Source: Ilumatobacter fluminis (GTDB lineage Bacteria; Actinomycetota; Acidimicrobiia; Acidimicrobiales; Ilumatobacteraceae). From it: DNA of 64,000 nucleotides. Below the pieces are notes generated by a model that was not told the origin of the DNA, made no database searches, and saw nothing but the letters and a program-made list of their open reading frames with translations. The stretch's first letter is position 1; every line of letters begins with the position of its first letter. A program made the translations under genes and the position numbers. Of this stretch, positions 59,182 to 64,000 are shown piece by piece. The stretch lies in assembly GCF_004364865.1 (NCBI RefSeq), contig NZ_SOAU01000001.1, positions 3,628,001-3,692,000 on the forward strand, read 5' to 3'.

Positions 59182-59775
59182 ATGAGTTCGCCCCGCCTTT
59201 CCGCTGACGCACGCCGGCAACAGATCCTCGACGTCGCCATCGACGAGTTCGGGCGGTCGGGGTACTTCGGCACGTCGATGAACGACATCGCCGAGGCCGC
59301 CGGCGTCACCAAACCGGTGCTATACCAGCACTTCGACAGCAAGGCCGATCTCTACCGAGCCCTGCTCGACGAGGTCGGCACACGCCTGATCGAGACGATC
59401 GCCAAGGCGACCACCGAAGCAGCCGACGGGCGCGAACGAACCGAACGCGGCTTCGGCGCCTACTTCGGTTGGGTCGCCGATCACCACCAGGAGTTCACCC
59501 TGCTGTTCGGCGGCAGCGCCCGCCAGGAGGGCGAGTTCGCCGCCCAGGTCCGCCGGATCAACGACGCAGCGGCCACCGCGATCGCCGGGCTGATCGACGT
59601 CGATCTCGACCCCGCCCACCGCGAGACCATCGCGCACGGGTTGGTCGGCCTCGCCGAAGGTGCCAGTCGTCGTCTCGTCGGATCCGGCGAGCGTTTCGAC
59701 CCCGACGAGATCGCCCGCGTCGTCAGCCAACTCGCCTGGGCCGGACTCCGAGCCGTCGATCGCAAGAGTCGCTGA
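59182..59775 (+). CDS. TetR-family transcriptional regulator
   Basis: 197 residues from ATG 59182. N-terminal helix-turn-helix: RQQILDVAIDEFGRSGYFGTSM, DIAEAAGVTKPVLYQHFDSKADLYRALLDE. Helical ligand-binding C-terminal domain of normal length. The neighbouring palindrome is its probable operator. Neighbours give no clear ligand; enoyl-CoA hydratase nearby would fit a lipid-related role (inference). Confidence 0.93.
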   Translation: MSSPRLSADARRQQILDVAIDEFGRSGYFGTSMNDIAEAAGVTKPVLYQHFDSKADLYRALLDEVGTRLIETIAKATTEAADGRERTERGFGAYFGWVADHHQEFTLLFGGSARQEGEFAAQVRRINDAAATAIAGLIDVDLDPAHRETIAHGLVGLAEGASRRLVGSGERFDPDEIARVVSQLAWAGLRAVDRKSR

Positions 59776-59860
59776 CACCCAACTTCTGGATTGCGTCAAG
59801 GCCTGCTCACAGGTCGTCAATCCGCTCAAGGCGAATCGCCGCGGGGCCGATGCAATCAGC

Positions 59861-60868
59861 GTGAAGATGTTCCGAACCGCACTCATTGCCACGGCGCTGG
59901 CGGTCGTTGCCACGCCGTCCACGGTCGCCGCCGGCGCCGAGGACGACGCGGTGCGCGAACTCGCCGACGCAGCAGCCGAACTGGTCGCCGAAGAGCAGAC
60001 GCTCGTCGCGACTGCCGCCACCGACCCGACCGCCTCGACCGCTCGCCTGCGGGTCGTCGACGGCACCGGCTCGATGGTGCTCGAACAGTTCGACGAGCTC
60101 GGGGTCCAGCTGACCGCAGCGTCCCGCGCCGTGCTCAGCCCGCTCCCCGCTCAGGGGCAGGGATTCGCTCCTCCGTCGCAGGTGTACGACGCTGCGCTCG
60201 ACGACCTGATGCGCATCTCGGCCACGCCTGCCGCTGCGCTGCCGACCGAGACTGGCTCGAACGGCCCGGCGCTCGGGCTGCTCGCCGTCGCCGCCATGTC
60301 CCTGCTCGTGCTCGGGGCCGCCGCTCTCGCCAACTCGCTGCGTCGCCGTGAGTCGGACGACGAGCTGGCCGCCATGGCCTGGAGCGACGGCCTCACCGGC
60401 CTCGCCAACCGACGCCGCCTCGACCACGACATCGCCTCGCACGACATCGACGATCCCGTCGCCGTGATCATGGTCGACGTCGACAACTTCAAGTCGGTCA
60501 ACGACCGGTTCGGTCACCAGGAGGGCGACGAGATCCTCCGCCGGGTCGCCTCGATGCTCTCGGCCCACGTCCGCTACGACGACGTCGTCTACCGCTACGG
60601 CGGCGAAGAGTTCTGCATCATGCTCCCCGGCGCCACCGAGGACGACGCCCGAGGCGTCGCCGACCGTGTGCTCGAGGCTGCTCGTACCATCGTGCTGCCC
60701 GACCAGACGAACCTCACCATCTCGGTCGGGGTCGCCCGCACCGACGACGTCGAGGCCACCGACGTCGCCACGACCGTCGAGACCGCCGACAAGGCGCTGA
60801 TCGCCGCCAAGACCGCAGGCCGCGACCGCATCGTCGACGCCACCTCGATCGAACTCAGCCCCGCCTGA
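59861..60868 (+). CDS. Exported-then-anchored diguanylate cyclase (GGDEF)
   Basis: 335 residues from GTG 59861 (ATG 59867 also possible). N-terminal signal-like helix (MFRTALIATALAVVATPS), a small extracytoplasmic helical region (about 27-135), a membrane helix (136-158), then the GGDEF domain: SDGLTGLANRR, VDVDNFKSVND, active site GGEEF (247-251). The inhibitory I-site RxxD (Arg238-Asp241) lies five residues before it, so the enzyme is predicted active and feedback-inhibited by cyclic di-GMP. The short external region may sense a surface signal. Confidence 0.92.
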   Translation: MKMFRTALIATALAVVATPSTVAAGAEDDAVRELADAAAELVAEEQTLVATAATDPTASTARLRVVDGTGSMVLEQFDELGVQLTAASRAVLSPLPAQGQGFAPPSQVYDAALDDLMRISATPAAALPTETGSNGPALGLLAVAAMSLLVLGAAALANSLRRRESDDELAAMAWSDGLTGLANRRRLDHDIASHDIDDPVAVIMVDVDNFKSVNDRFGHQEGDEILRRVASMLSAHVRYDDVVYRYGGEEFCIMLPGATEDDARGVADRVLEAARTIVLPDQTNLTISVGVARTDDVEATDVATTVETADKALIAAKTAGRDRIVDATSIELSPA

Positions 60869-60881
60869 GCAACACCGACTT

Positions 60882-60926
60882 CCACGACGAAGGCCGGACC
60901 TCGAGGGGGTCCGGCCTTCGTCGTGG
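60882..60926. terminator. Perfect 19-bp bidirectional terminator hairpin
   Basis: CCACGACGAAGGCCGGACC (60882-60900) and its exact complement (60908-60926) with a 7-nt loop, between the convergent GGDEF and lhr genes. Confidence 0.85.
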
Positions 60927-60937
60927 TACGGGGCCGC

Positions 60938-63900
60938 TCAGCGGCGGCGGGCGCGTTCGTTGCGCAGGACGGGGCCCCGGTAGCCCTGCGTGAATCCCCG
61001 CTCGACCAGCGCCTCGGCCACGTCGGTCGGCGTCGGCTCACCGTTCACCTTGCGCACCTCGACACTGTCCTGTCGACCGCCGGACACGATCTGGGCGAGA
61101 CCGTCGGCCCACCGCTGCTCCGCTTCGGTGTGCGGGAAGGTGACGAGGTGATGGCTGGCCCGGTCGAACCAGCCGACGAGCTCGCCACGGTGCAGGATCA
61201 CGACCGCCGAACCCGTGCGGGCAGGTCGTCCGTTGCTGTCCGGCCACGCCAAGGCGGCTCCGTACGGTTGCGCCGGGTCCGTGGCCGCGATCACGACCGG
61301 AGCCTCGCCGTCGTGGTCGGCGCCGTCGTCGCGCTCGGCGCGGAGACGGTCGATGGCACCGGGCACGGCGAACTGTGCGGCGCCGAGGCCGGCGACGAAG
61401 TAGCCGCGTCGCGACCGACCGCGTTCTTCGAGCACCTTGAGCACCGGGTACACCGAGGCGTACCCACCGACGACGCCCTCGGCCAGCACGGTCTCGCGGG
61501 TGACGACCCCGTACCGCTCGAGCAGCTGCATCGCCGACGCATGCGCTGCCTCGGTGGAGGTGGGTGCCGGCTCGAGGAGCGGCGCGACCAGGCTCCACCG
61601 CCCGGCCGCGGCCGGCGGGCCGAGACGGGTCAGGCGGGTGGGCCGTGGCCGACCCGAGCGCATCGACCGACGCTTCTGCACCTTCACCCCACCACCGCTC
61701 AGCAGGTGGCGGAGGGGCGCCAGCGAGTCGTTCGTGACCTCACCGGCCCACACCAGATCCCAGAGCGCGACGAGCAACTCCTGATCGGTGGCATCGGGAT
61801 CGGCGGCACGGAGGCCGTTCCAGAAACTCGCGCCCTGGGCGGCGAGATGCGCTCGGATGGCGTCGTGCAGCGGACCGTCGGGCGCGTCGGGCCGATCCCA
61901 GCCCGGAGCGAGTTGGGCGAGCTGGTCGGCGAAGCACAACCGGATGCGGCCGTCGCGACTGCCGATCGCACCGGCACCGGTCCAGACGACCTCGCCGGCG
62001 GTGCAGAGTTCGTCGAGCATGGCCGGGGTGAAGTCGCGCACCCGGCCGGCGAGGACGTCGCGTTCGACCGTCGAGGCCACCAGCGGCGCACCGGCCAGCT
62101 GGCCGATCGACTCGACGAGCCCGTCGAGGCCCCGTCGGACACCGCCCCAGCCGTGCCAGGCAGGCAGGAACCGAGCCAACGCATCGGGTTCGACCGGCTC
62201 GACCTCGCGCCGCAGCATCGCCAGCGAACGCCGGCGGAGCTGCCGGAGCACGTCGACGTCGCACCACTCGCGCTGCACGCCACCCGGGCGGAACTCACCG
62301 CGCACGACACGCTCGTCGGCGGCCAACGCCGCGATCGCGCCCTCGACACGCTCGACCGGGGCGGCGAACCGGCGGGCTACGTCGGCGGCGAGGAACGGGC
62401 CGTGGGTGCGGGCGAACCGACCGACGAGCGACTCGAGCGGGTGCGGCACCGGGTCGGTGAACGCGACCGGCAAACCGACCGGGATCGAACAGCCGAAGGC
62501 GTCTCGGTAGCGCGCCGCGTCTTCGGCGGCGGCGTAGCGCACGTCGTCACCGATACCGATCTCGATGACGCGCCGTTCGCGGACCAGATCGTCGACCCAC
62601 GCCCCACCCGTGTCGCCCTCGCACCGGGCGTCGACCTCGGCGAGGGTCAGGTCGCCGACGCGACGGAAGACGTCGTGGAGTTCGTCGGCGGTGCGGGCCC
62701 GCCGACCGTCGGCGAGGTGTTGGAGCTCGAGTTCGACGTCGGCCAGGACGCCGGGGTCGAGCAGCTCGCGCAACTCTTCGGCACCGAGCAGCTCGCGCAG
62801 GAGATCTCGGTCGAGCGCCAGCGCGGCGGCCCGTCGTTCGGCCAGCGGCGCATCGCCCTCGTACATGTACTGGGCGATCCAGTTGAACAGCAGGCTCGAC
62901 GCCATCGGACTCGATGACGCGGTGTCGACCTGCACGAGGCGCACCTGCCGCGACTGCAGCTGGCCGAGCACCTCCTTGAGCGCCGGCACGTCGAAGACGT
63001 CTTGGAGGCACTCGCGTGACGTCTCGAGCAGGATCGGGAACGTCGGGTACTTGGAGGCGACGGTGAGCAGGTCGGCGGCACGCTGACGTTGCTGCCAGAG
63101 TGGCGTCCGCTGGTCGGGACGGCGGCGTGGCAGGAGCAGCGCTCGACCGGCGCACTCGCGGAAACGGGCCGAGAACAACGAGGTCTGCGGCAGCGACGAC
63201 ATCACCAGCTCATCGATCTCGTCGGGATCGATGCGGAACACCTCGGCGTCGATCTGGTCGGCCGCCTCGGGCAACCGGATGACGATGCCGTCGTCGCCGT
63301 ACATCGTCTCGACCGGCAGATCGAACTGGTCGACCAGACGTCGTTCGATCGCCATCGCCCACGGCGCGTGGACCGGGGTGCCGAACGGGCTGAGCACGCA
63401 CACGCGCCAGTCGCCGATCTCGTCGCGGAACCGCTCGACGACGATCGTGCGCTCGTCGGGCACCACGCCGGTCGCCGCCGCCTGCTCGGCCAGGTACGAC
63501 AGCACGTTCTGGGCGGCGAGCGGATCGAGGGCATAGTCGGTCTGGAGCCGCTCCATCGCCTCGCCGTCGGGCAGTTCACGGACGTCGCGCAGGAAGCGCC
63601 CGAGGGCACGGCCGAGTTCGAGGGGCCGACCCGGTCGGTCGCCGTGCCAGAACGGCATCTTGCCGGGCTCGCCCGGTGCCGGGGTGACCGTGACCCGCTC
63701 GAACGAGATGTCTTCGATCCGCCAGGTGGTGGCGCCGAGGAGGAACGTCTCGCCCGGGCGGCTCTCGTAGACCATCTCCTCGTCGAGTTCGCCGACCCGG
63801 GTGCCGTCGGGGAGGAACACCCCGAACAGGCCGCGATCGGGGATGGTGCCGCCGCTGGTGACCGCCAGGCGCTTCGAGCCGTCGCGGGCCCTGACCACAT

Positions 63901-64000
63901 CGTTGACGCGATCCCACACCAGGCGGGGCCGGAGCTCGGAGAACTCCTCACTCGGGTAGCGGCCGGCCAGCAGGTCGAGCACGTTGTGGAGCAGGTCGTC
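60938..64000 (-). CDS. lhr: Lhr-type large helicase, C-terminal part (5' end outside window)
   Basis: At least 1020 codons are visible, open to the right edge. The N-terminal helicase motifs are beyond the window. Visible are the winged-helix and beta-sheet module (VTSGGTIPDRGLFGVFLPDG; VYESRPGETFLLGATTWRI; PGEPGKMPFWHGDRPGRP), then the long Lhr-CTD. FLPAWHGWG and a final GAALAWPDSNGRPARTGSAV region belong to the CTD, which in other bacteria shows uracil-DNA glycosylase activity. Lhr translocates 3' to 5' on single-stranded DNA and is induced by DNA damage in mycobacteria. Confidence 0.93.
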   Translation of the reverse strand, partial: DDLLHNVLDLLAGRYPSEEFSELRPRLVWDRVNDVVRARDGSKRLAVTSGGTIPDRGLFGVFLPDGTRVGELDEEMVYESRPGETFLLGATTWRIEDISFERVTVTPAPGEPGKMPFWHGDRPGRPLELGRALGRFLRDVRELPDGEAMERLQTDYALDPLAAQNVLSYLAEQAAATGVVPDERTIVVERFRDEIGDWRVCVLSPFGTPVHAPWAMAIERRLVDQFDLPVETMYGDDGIVIRLPEAADQIDAEVFRIDPDEIDELVMSSLPQTSLFSARFRECAGRALLLPRRRPDQRTPLWQQRQRAADLLTVASKYPTFPILLETSRECLQDVFDVPALKEVLGQLQSRQVRLVQVDTASSSPMASSLLFNWIAQYMYEGDAPLAERRAAALALDRDLLRELLGAEELRELLDPGVLADVELELQHLADGRRARTADELHDVFRRVGDLTLAEVDARCEGDTGGAWVDDLVRERRVIEIGIGDDVRYAAAEDAARYRDAFGCSIPVGLPVAFTDPVPHPLESLVGRFARTHGPFLAADVARRFAAPVERVEGAIAALAADERVVRGEFRPGGVQREWCDVDVLRQLRRRSLAMLRREVEPVEPDALARFLPAWHGWGGVRRGLDGLVESIGQLAGAPLVASTVERDVLAGRVRDFTPAMLDELCTAGEVVWTGAGAIGSRDGRIRLCFADQLAQLAPGWDRPDAPDGPLHDAIRAHLAAQGASFWNGLRAADPDATDQELLVALWDLVWAGEVTNDSLAPLRHLLSGGGVKVQKRRSMRSGRPRPTRLTRLGPPAAAGRWSLVAPLLEPAPTSTEAAHASAMQLLERYGVVTRETVLAEGVVGGYASVYPVLKVLEERGRSRRGYFVAGLGAAQFAVPGAIDRLRAERDDGADHDGEAPVVIAATDPAQPYGAALAWPDSNGRPARTGSAVVILHRGELVGWFDRASHHLVTFPHTEAEQRWADGLAQIVSGGRQDSVEVRKVNGEPTPTDVAEALVERGFTQGYRGPVLRNERARRR

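Noticed and set aside
60923-62917. Plus-strand open frame opposite lhr
   Set aside because: Shadow frame with no motif; Lhr is clear on the minus strand.

Overview
The window is about 64 kb of high-GC actinobacterial chromosome. Its gene set (F420-dependent FrhB-type protein, WhiB regulator, DUF3107, the MSMEG_4193/DUF3090/SCO1664 trio, an Rv3679/Rv3680-like ATPase pair, PdtaS-type kinase, class E sortase, etfBA) fits a marine or soil member of the Acidimicrobiia, such as an Ilumatobacter relative; that placement is inferred from content only. I saw no rRNA, tRNA, CRISPR array, prophage or replication origin. The only intact insertion sequence is one IS30-family element. Many start codons sit 6-8 nt behind a TANNNT or CAGAAT hexamer, which suggests much leaderless transcription.

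Layout. 1-5.5 kb: a minus-strand cluster of a circularly permuted ATP-grasp protein (cut by the window edge), a zinc-ribbon metallopeptidase and a transglutaminase/DUF2126 protein, part of a widespread but poorly understood predicted peptide-ligase system. 5.6-8.9 kb: an MFS exporter divergent from an ArsR-type regulator and a cytochrome P450. 9-12.3 kb: a MacB/FtsX-type ABC exporter. 12.5-13.7 kb: an acyl-CoA dehydrogenase behind a 20-bp palindrome. 13.8-18.4 kb: a nitrogen region with an orphan OmpR-type winged helix, GlnR-like boxes, amtB-glnK, a DEAD-box helicase and a second, nearly identical PII gene. 18.5-21.2 kb: a two-domain fasciclin lipoprotein and an F420-type oxidoreductase subunit. 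21.3-22.5 kb: an IS30-family element. 22.5-31.4 kb: UdgB, the MSMEG_4193/DUF3090/SCO1664 trio, a hypothetical, an MFS, etfBA, a diacylglycerol-kinase-type protein and a glycerophosphodiesterase. 31.5-45.8 kb: WhiB, MscS, PdtaS, an HD protein, an RNA methyltransferase with a BagAB/Get3-like ATPase pair, DUF3107, a GlxA regulator, an isonitrile-hydratase-like protein, an MFS, a SufR-like regulator divergent from mrp, a zincin, DUF4328 and SixA. 45.8-48.6 kb: a secreted beta-propeller protein. 48.8-55.5 kb: a complete System I cytochrome c maturation operon, ccmABCDEFGH plus a ccmI-like gene. 55.6-64 kb: an acidic-tailed class E sortase, a DUF6886-like protein, an enoyl-CoA hydratase, a TetR regulator, a GGDEF protein and the C-terminal part of an Lhr helicase.

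The most striking non-coding feature is a set of at least twelve intergenic inverted-repeat units. Most contain two copies of a roughly 27-nt imperfect palindrome in opposite orientation, separated by about 29-35 nt. They fall into several sequence types sharing a GTC(A/T)GAC or TGCCTGAC core. The arms differ between loci, but within a locus the two arms match exactly or almost so. They hug gene 3' ends, supply stop codons or C-terminal residues, have expanded into a 64-bp tandem array at one locus, and were hit in the core by the IS30 element at another. They resemble REPIN-type mobile palindromes, but no REP-associated transposase is present here.
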